A stretch of DNA of 64,000 nt from Paenibacillus hexagrammi (GTDB lineage: Bacteria > Bacillota > Bacilli > Paenibacillales > NBRC-103111): the NCBI RefSeq assembly GCF_021513275.1, contig NZ_CP090978.1:2666001-2730000 (forward strand). The letters run 5' to 3'. Positions 17,346 through 25,640 of this stretch are shown here, one piece after another. Numbering within the stretch: the first letter of the stretch is position 1; the number at the start of each line of letters is the position of its first letter. The notes below the pieces were generated by a model. The model was not told the origin of the DNA. It did no database searches and was given only the letters and a program-made list of their open reading frames with translations. A program made the position numbers and the translations under genes.

Positions 17346-18449
17346 TTATTTTCGAAAATGAACCTTCACCAAATCTGCTCGGGATACACCCAAGGCGATG
17401 AGCTGTTGGCCTATGGCGGTCTTGTTTTCAATCGCTCTTATAAGTGCTTCCGCACTTTTATTCGGATATTGTCTGAAAGCAGACTTCAGGTTGCCCGCTT
17501 TCTTCTTACCAATCCCTTTGATATTGGCGAAATCCTTCGCCTTCATCACAGAAAGCTTAAGATGCTTTGTCGAGAATGTTTTCTTCTTGATTTTTTTGAT
17601 CCTCTTCCTGCCTGTGGTAGGCGCATCCGGATAGGGCGGTACATTATCAATATAATAACTGTTTTTATAGGCAGATTGTTCCGTCCAGTCGGTAAATGGA
17701 TTGTTGGTGTTTTTCGGCCTTTTGACCGGTTCAAGCGTAACGGTAAAGCCCTTTGGTATTTCTTTTTCCGCTGGGAAATTTTCGGTATTATTCGGAGCCG
17801 GGTCATCCACCACGATATTCTCCTTCACACCGAACTCATACCTCGTACCGTCTCCATGAGTCGAATCGTTAATCCTATAATCTTCAAGCCTAGCGGCGAT
17901 TTGCCCCATTGTCCGGATCATCCCGTCGATTCTGCGATGCTTGCCGTTGGCGCTAGAAGATAAAATAATCATATTCGTATAGTCGCCATCCCCGCCCCAT
18001 TCCTGATTCATCATATGTCCGCCGACATATCGGCCTTTAATTGCGCCGACATGTTGAATCCGCTGCGGAACGCCAGGCTGTGGAGGCGTGCCCCTTGCCC
18101 AATGGGAAGACGAACCGATCACCGCATCCATATCCTCCATACCGTCCCAAGTTGTAGCGTTGTAATTCAATACTTCGGACTTAATATGCCGTTGAATGCT
18201 GTTACCTGGCTGCCCCGTCGTAATATGAACACCGCTTGCAGCAGTATCCGCCGAAACTTGCCTCCGCACATACTGTTCAACTGCCTTGTTGCCGATCGTT
18301 CGCTGTAAACCCATCCATTGTGCGTGCGGTCTAGGCGAAACCGCTGGGGCCGCTGGGGAATCTGCGGATGTTTTGGCATACGTGCTCTGCGCGGAACCTT
18401 GGGTCTTCGATTCTTCGGATTGATTAACGAGCAAGGATTTTCTCTGCAT
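17346..18449 (-). CDS. Nuclease-toxin-like protein with injection-system-type N-terminus and HhH domain
   Basis: 367 residues, three visible parts. Residues about 1-70 are low-complexity Ser/Ala/Pro followed by WMGLQRTIGNKAVEQYVRRQ; a LQRxIGNxAV motif after a disordered leader is what I recall from cargo of extracellular contractile injection systems and DUF4157-type proteins. Residues about 130-200 hold GGHMMNQEWGGDGDYTNM and a later NGKHR, matching the His-containing core of DNA/RNA non-specific endonucleases (Endonuclea_NS_2 type). The C-terminal 70 residues contain a helix-hairpin-helix (FANIKGIGKKKAGNL), a DNA-binding element. No signal peptide. No injection-system structural genes and no obvious immunity gene flank it. 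Nuclease activity and cargo status are inferences. Confidence 0.7.
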   Translation of the reverse strand: MQRKSLLVNQSEESKTQGSAQSTYAKTSADSPAAPAVSPRPHAQWMGLQRTIGNKAVEQYVRRQVSADTAASGVHITTGQPGNSIQRHIKSEVLNYNATTWDGMEDMDAVIGSSSHWARGTPPQPGVPQRIQHVGAIKGRYVGGHMMNQEWGGDGDYTNMIILSSSANGKHRRIDGMIRTMGQIAARLEDYRINDSTHGDGTRYEFGVKENIVVDDPAPNNTENFPAEKEIPKGFTVTLEPVKRPKNTNNPFTDWTEQSAYKNSYYIDNVPPYPDAPTTGRKRIKKIKKKTFSTKHLKLSVMKAKDFANIKGIGKKKAGNLKSAFRQYPNKSAEALIRAIENKTAIGQQLIALGVSRADLVKVHFRK

Positions 18450-18697
18450 TCCTTCTCACCTGCTTCAAATCAAAATAATTGGCATGACTTGGACATAATA
18501 GGAATTAGATGATTGTGCACCAGCTGCGTGTCATGCAGTTCATAACAGTCACTATTAGTTAGAATAAAGTAAATTCTTCCTTTTTTCTATACCTAATAGG
18601 GAGTATTTTCTGCTTGGCAATATTCGAAGATAAAGGCGGAATGATTCACCAAGCCATTTTATTTGAAATAAAAAAGCCAGCCCCTACATGAGACCCG

Positions 18698-19021
18698 CTA
18701 CAAAAATGTGTGTATTTTGTCTAAACACTCATTGACAACTTCATCCGGAGCTTGTCCGACAATATCCACTCGCCTAGCTCGCCAATCAAGATTTTTGATC
18801 TGATCCGTTAAAATGACCCCGTTAAACACCAACCCATTGGGGAGCAATACTTCATACCCCCAACCTCGGACTGTATGAGTGATTGGGCAAACAGATACAA
18901 ATCCCGTCGTTTCATTAAACGCTTTTGGTGAGAGCACGATTGCAGATCTTCTACCGGATTGTTCGTGACCTGCTTGGGGGTTAAAGTTTATCCATACTAG
19001 ATCTCCTCGATCTGCACTCAT
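18698..19021 (-). CDS. mazF: MazF-type mRNA endoribonuclease toxin
   Basis: 107 residues, the normal MazF/PemK length. The N-terminal RGDLVWINFNPQAGHEQSGRRSAIVLSP strand pair is the family signature, with the catalytic Arg in GRR and the conserved Thr in CPITHTVRGWGYEV. MazF cleaves single-stranded mRNA at short motifs when free of its antitoxin. The ATG follows the stop codon of mazE directly, so the pair is translationally coupled. Confidence 0.95.
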   Translation of the reverse strand: MSADRGDLVWINFNPQAGHEQSGRRSAIVLSPKAFNETTGFVSVCPITHTVRGWGYEVLLPNGLVFNGVILTDQIKNLDWRARRVDIVGQAPDEVVNECLDKIHTFL

Positions 19022-19261
19022 CTAAAGTAATTCCTTCCCTTCTACACCGAAAGTCACTTCTTCGTGTCTATTTTCCATTTTGCATTGGGCCAACAATTCT
19101 TCCAATGTCGGCTTTTTCTTTTTGGGAATTACAATGAGCGAATGATCATCACCCACAATCAAGTCAACTTCCGAACCTTGGCTGATTGCAATCTTTTCGG
19201 CTATCTGGCTAGGAATACGAATTCCTAGACTGTTTCCCCATTTCTGTACGGTGGTCGACAT
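19022..19261 (-). CDS. mazE: MazE-type antitoxin (AbrB fold)
   Basis: 79 residues from ATG 19261 (MSTTVQKWGNSLGIRIPSQI), the typical SpoVT/AbrB swapped-hairpin N-terminus. The charged tail binds MazF. GAGGGGG lies eight bases upstream. A second in-frame ATG at 19297 has an even better GGAGGTG seven bases upstream and would add 12 basic residues, so two starts may be used. The pair represses its own promoter in related systems; a double palindrome is at 19320-19337. Confidence 0.92.
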   Translation of the reverse strand: MSTTVQKWGNSLGIRIPSQIAEKIAISQGSEVDLIVGDDHSLIVIPKKKKPTLEELLAQCKMENRHEEVTFGVEGKELL

Positions 19262-19319
19262 GGAGAGCACCCCCTCTTTCCGTTTTCTTTCTCTCATTTT
19301 ATCACACCTCCAACAACAC

Positions 19320-19337
19320 GTATATACCAGTATATAC
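19320..19337. promoter_or_regulatory. Double palindrome upstream of mazEF, candidate operator
   Basis: GTATATAC occurs twice, separated by CA; each copy is its own reverse complement. It overlaps the likely -10 (TATACT on the minus strand) and fits a MazE/MazEF autoregulatory site. Confidence 0.5.
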
Positions 19338-19455
19338 AATAGAGTCAGAAATGATACCTTAGGCAAGGATGCGAAACCCCAACAGACTATTCGAACAGAT
19401 GGCGTAATGTCAAAAGGACATCCACCTACGGATGTCCCTTTCCCTTGATTTCCTA

Positions 19456-19890
19456 CTAGTCGAACCTTTGCATAGCTTCGAACAACCGCTTTAAGTTATT
19501 CTTTAAGTCGTTTTTTTCCTCCAGCGTCCAATCGGCTAAAGCTTCACGCATCATGCGCTCACGAGTGAGGCTAATCATGCCATTGATCTCCTCACCGCGT
19601 TTCGTCAATTCAGACACACGAATCCGGGAATCCGAACTTGATGGATATGTATGAACCAATCCGGCGGCCTCTAGCTTATCGATTTGCCGGCTAACGCTCG
19701 AATAGTTTTTCCCCATCTTGTCGGCCAACTCGCCCACACTAGTCGGTTGGAGATGCGCGATACCCACGAGGACCCGAAAGGCTGCTTCCTCCAAATTTAC
19801 GCCGGCATTAGCGATCATTTTCTTATCCCGGTCCGACCGATTGATCAAGGCAAATAAATCAATTAACGCTTTAAAAATCTCATTTTCCAT
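19456..19890 (-). CDS. MarR-family regulator
   Basis: 144 residues with a MarR winged helix: SVGELADKMGKNYSSVSRQIDKLEAAGLV is the helix-turn-helix and SSDSRIRVSELTKRG the wing. Its ATG lies inside the last codons of the upstream oxidoreductase gene (11-bp overlap, GGAAAATGA), so the two form an operon. Two near-identical palindromes flank the operon promoter, suggesting autorepression. Family members commonly sense quinones or hypochlorite through cysteines, but none is obvious here, so the signal is unknown. Confidence 0.92.
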   Translation of the reverse strand: MENEIFKALIDLFALINRSDRDKKMIANAGVNLEEAAFRVLVGIAHLQPTSVGELADKMGKNYSSVSRQIDKLEAAGLVHTYPSSSDSRIRVSELTKRGEEINGMISLTRERMMREALADWTLEEKNDLKNNLKRLFEAMQRFD

Positions 19891-20857
19891 GTATGTTATT
19901 GACCACTACCACTGGCCGGGGCATCAGCGGGGCATTCCAGGCCTCCTTAATCTCTTCTAGAGCATACTCTTGAATGGCGATTGTTATCTTCCCCTCGGCA
20001 GCCATTTCAAAAACACCTTTTACCGCGGCTAGCAAATCAGCTCTAGATACACTCTTATCTCCACTGCCTACTAATTCAATTGTTGATGAACGTAAAACAG
20101 ATGAAGGCAATGGAATGTCTTCTTGACCTGATGAAGTGCCAATGCTTACAAAGCGAGTTACACGACCCGTCTTTGTCTTTGCAAGTGCTGTCATGATGGC
20201 GAGTGCGCTATCGCCCCAGAGGTAATCCAATATCACATCTACACCTTCAGCAAAAACCGGCATTAAGGCATTTTCAAATCTATTTTGCCCTTTGTCCACT
20301 GTCATGTCAAACGCAATCACCTCATCGGCTTTAAGTTCTTGCAGCTTTGATTTGTTGCGTCCCGTTACTATGACCTTCTTGGCCCCGAGGCCCTTAGCAA
20401 TCTCAACCGCTAAACTACCAGATGCACCAGTAGCGCCATTTATTAATACCGTTTGACCGGGTTTGAAGCCAGCTCGAAATACCAATGCAGCCCATGACGA
20501 CATAGCTGGATTGGCGATAGCAGCAGCAGTGAGATCATCTACGCTATTTGGTAAACGTACAATCTGCTTCTCGTCAACAAGGGCTTGTTCAGCCAAACTT
20601 CCATACGGCGCAGTAGGAAGTGCAAAATAAACACGGGTCCCATCTTCCAAAGTTCCAACACCGTCTATACCCGCTACAATTGGAAATTGCACTTCAGATG
20701 AGTAATGCATACCCATGGAACGGAACTTGCTAACACGACTTAAAGCTGCTGCCGCAACGTTAATTAACACATGTCCGTCTTTTACAACAGGGGAATCAAA
20801 ATGGCCCATGACGGGCGTTGTCCCCATTTCCTTTACGATAGCTGCTCTCATAATCAT
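19880..20857 (-). CDS. Zinc-independent quinone oxidoreductase-like MDR dehydrogenase
   Basis: 325 residues from ATG 20857, chosen because AAGAAGGG lies five bases upstream; an ATG two codons later and a longer form from 20899 are weaker. Medium-chain reductase fold: GroES-like N-terminus (SPVVKDGHVLINVAAAALSRV) and a Rossmann domain with LINGATGASGSLAVEIAKGLGA and VIVTGRNKSKL, whose basic residues favour NADPH. It lacks the structural-zinc cysteines. It probably reduces quinones or activated alkenes. Operon with the MarR gene at 19456-19890, behind two operator-like palindromes. Confidence 0.88.
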   Translation of the reverse strand: MIMRAAIVKEMGTTPVMGHFDSPVVKDGHVLINVAAAALSRVSKFRSMGMHYSSEVQFPIVAGIDGVGTLEDGTRVYFALPTAPYGSLAEQALVDEKQIVRLPNSVDDLTAAAIANPAMSSWAALVFRAGFKPGQTVLINGATGASGSLAVEIAKGLGAKKVIVTGRNKSKLQELKADEVIAFDMTVDKGQNRFENALMPVFAEGVDVILDYLWGDSALAIMTALAKTKTGRVTRFVSIGTSSGQEDIPLPSSVLRSSTIELVGSGDKSVSRADLLAAVKGVFEMAAEGKITIAIQEYALEEIKEAWNAPLMPRPVVVVNNIHGK

Positions 20858-20880
20858 ATATGCCCTTCTTTCATACGATA

Positions 20881-20934
20881 ATATGTGCATATTGCACATA
20901 TATCATCATACCATAAATTACGTGCAATTTGCAC
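20881..20934. promoter_or_regulatory. Paired palindromes, MarR operators
   Basis: ATATGTGCATATTGCACATAT (bases 20881-20901, arms ATATGTGCA) and GTGCAATTTGCAC (20922-20934) share the TGTGCAA-type half-site. They lie immediately upstream of the oxidoreductase-marR operon. Two copies of one motif around the promoter are typical of MarR autoregulation. Confidence 0.65.
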
Positions 20935-21083
20935 ATATTATTTCAGTAGATAAGAAAGATTAAGTTTACTACTTTTGATTCGCATCTTCCTTGACAAACG
21001 CGCCCGTCCTTTAAGGATGACTATGTCGTTTATCCTTGGTGAATTTTATCGCCTTTGGCTCCAATGGATTCATTCGTGGAACG

Positions 21084-21132
21084 ACAAGAGCCGTAGCTTC
21101 CCTTATAAAAGAATGGAAGCTACGGCTCTTGT
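21084..21132. repeat. Perfect 18-bp inverted repeat
   Basis: ACAAGAGCCGTAGCTTCC (21084-21101) and its exact complement (21115-21132) enclose 13 bases. No T run follows, so it is not an ordinary terminator. The right arm belongs to the TetR remnant that encodes EATALV; the left arm is an inverted copy of it. Confidence 0.85.
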
Positions 21133-21235
21133 TATCAGCTGGGGGGTGATTGGGTCGGCCATACAATGAGGTATAGACACCAAATTCAGCTCGTTTGAGT
21201 TGATGGCAGAAAACGTTATTGAGGCTGTAACGTGA
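21113..21235 (+). pseudogene. Remnant of a TetR-family regulator (C-terminal end)
   Basis: The plus-strand frame reads MEATALVISWGVIGSAIQ, a stop, then GIDTKFSSFELMAENVIEAV and a second stop. It aligns with the end of the intact TetR protein next door (ETTALVASWGIFGAALQWSR). The internal TGA falls where the relative has TGG, so it looks like a Trp-to-stop change. The N-terminal two thirds are absent. Rest of 20935-21312: no other gene seen. Confidence 0.55.
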
Positions 21236-21312
21236 AACTTGTCCGCATTTTGGGATCAAGCAAAGTCAGGTCCCTAAATTTTGAATGACTGGCACACAAG
21301 TCCCTTCCTTGT

Positions 21313-21894
21313 TCATTCCTCCAAAACCGTTGCCAAGGCTGCTGCCGCAACCTCCAGTACATGAGGTACCATCGTCTCTGATGTGCGGTTTTGCTGATCT
21401 CTGCTCCACTGCAAGGCGGCACCGAAGATGCCCCAGCTGGCAACGAGCGCTGTGGTTTCTACCTTGTCCGGCGCCCCCGTCGACTCCTCGTTTAACCATT
21501 CGCGCAGGAGGTGATAGAGCTCCTTCTGCATCGCGACTTCGAACAACGGCTCGAACCGACTGTTGCCGGGATGCACCATGTATTGGCGGAATCGCGCCAG
21601 CACATCAAATACGGTCTGGACTACGGCGCGTAAGCTCCCAATCCCTGTAATTCTCCCCTGGGGTAAGGCTTCCATCAAGAGAATCTGGAACTTCCGACTA
21701 ATCCAGCACTCCAGAAAAACGTATTTATCATCAAAGTGAGCATAAAAGGTGGCACGATTAATATTAGCTCGAGTCGTTATATCCTGCACCGAAATTGAGT
21801 ACACATTCTTCTGCTCTTCCACCAATTCCGTGAAAGCCTGCATGATGAACTGACGCGTCCGGCTAACGCGCGGATCATTTGGATTAACCGGCAT
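21313..21894 (-). CDS. TetR/AcrR-family regulator
   Basis: 193 residues from ATG 21894, with GGAGGG nine bases upstream; the longer frame to 21948 lacks a site. An N-terminal TetR helix-turn-helix spans about 10-60 (ISVQDITTRANINRATFYAHFDDKYVFLECW), followed by an all-helical ligand domain ending with a helix like that of DUF-type TetR_C members. Divergent from the NmrA-like gene at 22073; a near-palindrome sits between them. Probably a repressor of that gene. Ligand unknown. Confidence 0.88.
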   Translation of the reverse strand: MPVNPNDPRVSRTRQFIMQAFTELVEEQKNVYSISVQDITTRANINRATFYAHFDDKYVFLECWISRKFQILLMEALPQGRITGIGSLRAVVQTVFDVLARFRQYMVHPGNSRFEPLFEVAMQKELYHLLREWLNEESTGAPDKVETTALVASWGIFGAALQWSRDQQNRTSETMVPHVLEVAAAALATVLEE

Positions 21895-22009
21895 GACCGA
21901 ACTCCCTCCTAAGACAACAAATAAGCTGGAATGTTGCCTATGCAACATGAAAGGCTATTTATTGGTTGCTGAGACCGTAGGTTTAAAATAAACTTCCTCG
22001 TATAGTGTA

Positions 22010-22035
22010 GCATACGCAAATACCGATGCGTAAGC
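22010..22035. promoter_or_regulatory. Inverted repeat between tetR and the NmrA-like gene
   Basis: GCATACGCA and TGCGTAAGC are inverted copies (8 of 9) around an 8-bp spacer, 38 bp before the NmrA-like ATG. A TetR operator is the natural reading. Confidence 0.45.
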
Positions 22036-22072
22036 AGCACTGACGAACAATAGCACGGAAGGATGATTAAAG

Positions 22073-22954
22073 ATGATTGTAATTACTGCCCCGACGAGTA
22101 AGATCGGGCGTCAAGTGCTTGAACGCGTGCTTGAGAGCGGTGAGGACATTCGCGTGATTGCACGCGATCCGCAGCGGATTCCTGAGGCGATTCGGGGGCG
22201 AGTGGAAGTCATTCAGGGCTCGCATGCTGACCGTGAAGTTGTCAACCGGGCTTTCGAGGGAGCCGATGCCGTTTTCTGGCTCGTGCCGGCTGACAAACAA
22301 GCGGAGAGCGTTTATGACGCCTACGTTCGATTCAGTATCCCGGCTGTCGACGCTGTCGTCCGTTACCGTATCGATCGAGTCGTGGCGATTTCCGCTCTTG
22401 GGCGCGGTCAGCAGCGCTATGCAGGTAACATCTCGGCATCGCTGGCCATGGAGGATCTGTTCAGAAGCACTGGCGTAAAATTCCGTGCATTAACGATGCC
22501 TGCCTTTATGGATAACATGCTAAGGCAGCTGCACTTTATGAAGCACGAGGGCTTGATTCGCTTCACGATACCAGGCAACATGAAGAACCCCACGGTAGCT
22601 ACCTGTGATATTGCCGATACAGCCTCCCAGCTTCTCCTAGAGCGGAAGTGGAGCGGACAAGAGAGTCTGGCATTGCTTGGACAGGAAGACCTTTCTTACG
22701 AGGAAATGGCAGAGATTCTGAGCGATGTGCTAGGCACGCCGATCCGCTTTGAGCAGATGACGCTTGACAGCTACAAGCAATTATTTCTAGGTCTTGGTTA
22801 CACGGAGGCCATGGCCCAGAGTATGGTGGATATGGACATTGCCGGAGCGGACGGGATCAACATCTCTCTCCAGCGTACACCGGAAAATACCACGCCTACT
22901 CAATTTCGCCATTGGGCGGCAACTGTTCTGAAGCCAGTCTTTGACGCAATGTGA
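22073..22954 (+). CDS. NmrA-like NAD(P)-binding protein
   Basis: 293 residues of the atypical short-chain dehydrogenase class. An N-terminal dinucleotide loop is seen (ITAPTSKIGRQVLERVL, a degenerate GxxGxxG), an Arg after strand 2 (VIARDPQR) suggesting NADP(H), and the NmrA core FRALTMPAFMDNML with a DIADTASQLLL helix. The catalytic YxxxK of oxidoreductases is missing, as in redox-sensing or NAD(P)H:quinone-type members. Divergent from a TetR repressor, which points to inducible stress or detoxification. No substrate can be named. Confidence 0.85.
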   Translation: MIVITAPTSKIGRQVLERVLESGEDIRVIARDPQRIPEAIRGRVEVIQGSHADREVVNRAFEGADAVFWLVPADKQAESVYDAYVRFSIPAVDAVVRYRIDRVVAISALGRGQQRYAGNISASLAMEDLFRSTGVKFRALTMPAFMDNMLRQLHFMKHEGLIRFTIPGNMKNPTVATCDIADTASQLLLERKWSGQESLALLGQEDLSYEEMAEILSDVLGTPIRFEQMTLDSYKQLFLGLGYTEAMAQSMVDMDIAGADGINISLQRTPENTTPTQFRHWAATVLKPVFDAM

Positions 22955-23098
22955 CTCTTGGATCTAAACAGTAGCAGTCGGGAGGTGATGAGAATACCCA
23001 CGACTGCTACAAATTCTCAAATCCATATGAATCAGTAACTATGCTGCAACCAAGAAATTTCGGAAGTTCGGCGTAAACAATCAAAAAAGCAGGTATAT

Positions 23099-23542
23099 TT
23101 AGAACATGGAATATACACTTGCACATTCTTTCGCGGTCGGTTCATAAAAGCAATGTTTCTTCCATCGTCCTACGAGCGGTTGATTATACCAAGTAGGCGG
23201 ACATGGTCCCGGGTTTTCGTACGATCCTGGACGGAAATACCATAGCGAGAATTTAGCTGGCCAATTTCGCTCTCCATTCACTGCCCTTTGCGCCAGACGG
23301 CGTTCCCTCTCTCTTGATTTTTGATAGTACAAACCATGCTGTAACGCTTCGAACGCATGCGGTTGGTTGATCATTTGGGGAATGGTTCGAAGTCCTTTAA
23401 AATCGGAACAATTCGCTCTTATTCGGTTAATACCAACATTTCCAACAAGGAGCATGCCCATTTCGCCTTCGGCCTCAGCCTCAGCTCGAATCAACCTTGC
23501 TAACATATCAATATCCTGTTTCCTGGATTTAACGACTGCCAT
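23099..23542 (-). CDS. cwlJ: Spore cell-wall hydrolase, CwlJ/SleB type
   Basis: 147 residues, catalytic Hydrolase_2 domain only, the length of CwlJ. The domain begins with MLARLIRAEAEAEGEMGMLLVGNVGINR, whose Glu is the likely catalytic acid, and continues with a PHAFEAL core and NWPAKFSLWYFRPGSYENP. No signal peptide or peptidoglycan-binding domain, unlike SleB. CwlJ degrades cortex peptidoglycan during spore germination, so the organism probably forms endospores. The usual partner gene gerQ is not adjacent. Confidence 0.88.
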   Translation of the reverse strand: MAVVKSRKQDIDMLARLIRAEAEAEGEMGMLLVGNVGINRIRANCSDFKGLRTIPQMINQPHAFEALQHGLYYQKSRERERRLAQRAVNGERNWPAKFSLWYFRPGSYENPGPCPPTWYNQPLVGRWKKHCFYEPTAKECASVYSMF

Positions 23543-23632
23543 CTTCTCACCTCTTTAGATTCCTAGACTTATCTTATTTTAGGCGAAGTGGATGTGTTAC
23601 TCTGGCTCTGTCAAAATTTATTAGAAAGCACA

Positions 23633-23680
23633 AACCAAGGAGCTTAGCTGAAAAGACCGCTTAGCTCCTTGGTTATTTTG
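23633..23680. terminator. Stem-loop terminator
   Basis: AACCAAGGAGCT and the complementary AGCTCCTTGGTT form a 15/16-bp stem. T-rich sequence follows on the plus side, only weakly on the minus side. It ends the surface-protein gene or the cwlJ region. Confidence 0.55.
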
Positions 23681-23687
23681 CGTCTAT

Positions 23688-25640
23688 TTACTCTTCACTT
23701 TGTTTGTCAAGTTTCGTATCAATCTGATTCACAAATATCGAAGGTGCCCCCAGCGGATTGTGGAAATCAAATTCCGTGGATAATGCATATTTGCTCGTGC
23801 CGGTAACACGGACCAGCATGGGCAGTGGAGCGTGACCTTCCAGCTTCCAAGTCGCTGAAATTTTGTAATTGCCGAGCGGAATGTTGTCCACTCCGTGTCC
23901 GCCGGTAGAGAGGACATCTGCATGTGTCGTGATCGTTTTTCCAGCACTTCCGTCAAACAACGGCCCAACTGGCGTAAGCGTCACTTCTAAATCGCTCATT
24001 TCGAATTGTGGTAAATCATCACTAAATGACCAGAAATCTGGATGTATTTCAATATGCCCTACTACATCTTTCAATGTAAAATTGCGAACCGCTCCAGAGC
24101 TTCCTGCAAACGGCTGGTCGACATCGGATTTTAGATAAAATCTCTGCTCGTTGCCATTATAATCACGTGTGAAATTGGTAGACATCACCCAGGTAGTGGG
24201 AAGGTTCGCCAGTTCGATTCGGTAATGTCCATTCTCGTCTGTCACGTCTTGAAGGTTGCTGTCCGAGAACAATTGGTTGTCCGCATTGATGATCACTCCA
24301 GGAATCGGATCGCCGTTCAGATTACGTAAATAGCCTTTGACAACAAAAGGCTCCACTTCTTCTACAGTTGGTTCAGGTGTTGGTGTCGGTGTTGGATCAT
24401 CCTGCGGTGTTGGTGTTGGTTCCGTAGATGGCGTCGGTGCAGGATCTGAATCGGTGTCTGTGCTTCCTCCCGGGACAGCGTCCTCAATTGAAATCGACCA
24501 TACATTACCGCTGCTGGAGAACGCTACGTGATAGCCACTGCTCTCCGAAACGAAGCGCAATGGCACCATCGTACGACCGTCGATGATTTGAGCTGGAACA
24601 TCCAGAGCCGTATCGCTTCCATTGACATGGGCGTTCGTACTATTGATCGTAAGTTCAATGGTAAGACCGTCCTTCGTTCCGATTGCTTTTTGTACGGAGC
24701 CTTCTTCTACCCAATCCACAGTAAAGCCTAGTGTTTCAAACAACTGGCGGAACGGGACAAGTGTACGTCCGTCTTTTACGACAGGCTGTGCATCATCAAA
24801 ATGTATGTCGTTCCCTTTAAAAGAAACATGAATGGCAATATCCTTGGACTCATCATCATAGGAGGACGCGGGGCTCGGAGCAGGATTTCCAGCAGGAGAT
24901 GGTGTCGTGCTTGGGCTCGGAACCGGGCTCTCGGCAGGAGATGGTGTCGTACCAGGACTCGGAAGCGGGCTCTCGGCAGGTTTTGGAGTTGAGCTTGGCG
25001 CAGGAGTCGTAGATGGGGCCGTGGTTGAGGTAGACGTATCTTCCGAGATCATCGGACTTTTGTATGTTATCGGTTTGGAAGTAATCGTACCTTGTGGTGT
25101 CTCGATTTCCAACACATAGTACTGTGTTTCCTTGATCGTTCCATTGTCACTGGCGTACAAGTCGAAGGTAAGATCGCCCTCGAATTCCCCTACCGGGTCT
25201 TTAACGTCCTTGCGGAAGCCCGGATTGATGATGACACTTTCGTGCTTGGTTCCGCTACCCGTTGTTACGATTTTATCCTGTACGATCCCGAGCAGCCAGC
25301 CGGTTGTCACATGATTCGTACGCCACACTCCTTGATAATTATCCTTCCCGTATGCATCTGTTGAGCGTAAAACGACCGAATTTATTACAGTCTTCTGCGC
25401 AAGCTTCAGCTGCAGCTTAAAGTGTCCGTCCTTATTCCCCTCAGGGGTAAAATCAGCAGAACCGACAACATCCGTTGCCGTATCGAGCAAGCTGAATTCC
25501 TTCATTTGCACACCTTGTGGCGCTGTCTCGCCAAAAGCGCTGGCCATACTACCGAACGCTAAGCATCCGGTTAATAAAAGTGTAAGGACTGATGTTGGCT
25601 TGTTTACAATCTTTTGTACAGTTTTGAACTTTTTGATCAC
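23688..25640 (-). CDS. Secreted protein with copper-amine-oxidase-N domain and Pro/Thr linkers
   Basis: 650 residues from a GTG at 25640 (GGAGGG six bases upstream), which places a signal peptide at the very start (IKKFKTVQKIVNK, hydrophobic core, ASAFG). An N-terminal beta domain spans about 35-195. A Ser/Pro/Thr linker follows with repeated SPxPSP units. A Cu_amine_oxidN1 stalk-type domain lies at about 265-380 (VKDGRTLVPFRQLFETLGF and IDGRTMVPLRFVSESSGY). Then come a second PT linker and a carboxypeptidase-regulatory-like Ig domain (VKGYLRNLNGDPIPGVIINADN). The C-terminal part is unassigned. A cell-surface protein; no enzyme active site seen. The same stalk domain recurs in the LRR protein at 42400. 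Confidence 0.82.
   Translation of the reverse strand: MIKKFKTVQKIVNKPTSVLTLLLTGCLAFGSMASAFGETAPQGVQMKEFSLLDTATDVVGSADFTPEGNKDGHFKLQLKLAQKTVINSVVLRSTDAYGKDNYQGVWRTNHVTTGWLLGIVQDKIVTTGSGTKHESVIINPGFRKDVKDPVGEFEGDLTFDLYASDNGTIKETQYYVLEIETPQGTITSKPITYKSPMISEDTSTSTTAPSTTPAPSSTPKPAESPLPSPGTTPSPAESPVPSPSTTPSPAGNPAPSPASSYDDESKDIAIHVSFKGNDIHFDDAQPVVKDGRTLVPFRQLFETLGFTVDWVEEGSVQKAIGTKDGLTIELTINSTNAHVNGSDTALDVPAQIIDGRTMVPLRFVSESSGYHVAFSSSGNVWSISIEDAVPGGSTDTDSDPAPTPSTEPTPTPQDDPTPTPTPEPTVEEVEPFVVKGYLRNLNGDPIPGVIINADNQLFSDSNLQDVTDENGHYRIELANLPTTWVMSTNFTRDYNGNEQRFYLKSDVDQPFAGSSGAVRNFTLKDVVGHIEIHPDFWSFSDDLPQFEMSDLEVTLTPVGPLFDGSAGKTITTHADVLSTGGHGVDNIPLGNYKISATWKLEGHAPLPMLVRVTGTSKYALSTEFDFHNPLGAPSIFVNQIDTKLDKQSEE

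Noticed and set aside
18450-18697. Immunity gene for the nuclease protein in the gap before mazEF
   Set aside because: Both strands lack an open frame of useful size with a ribosome site.
20975-21259. Open frames on both strands around the 18-bp inverted repeat as genes
   Set aside because: They are mirror images created by the inverted repeat, have no ribosome sites, and only the TetR-like tail has meaning.
24856-25040. Direct repeats in the Pro/Ser/Thr stretch of the surface protein as a possible CRISPR or satellite
   Set aside because: They are in frame and encode a PT-rich linker; spacing is irregular and no spacers are present.
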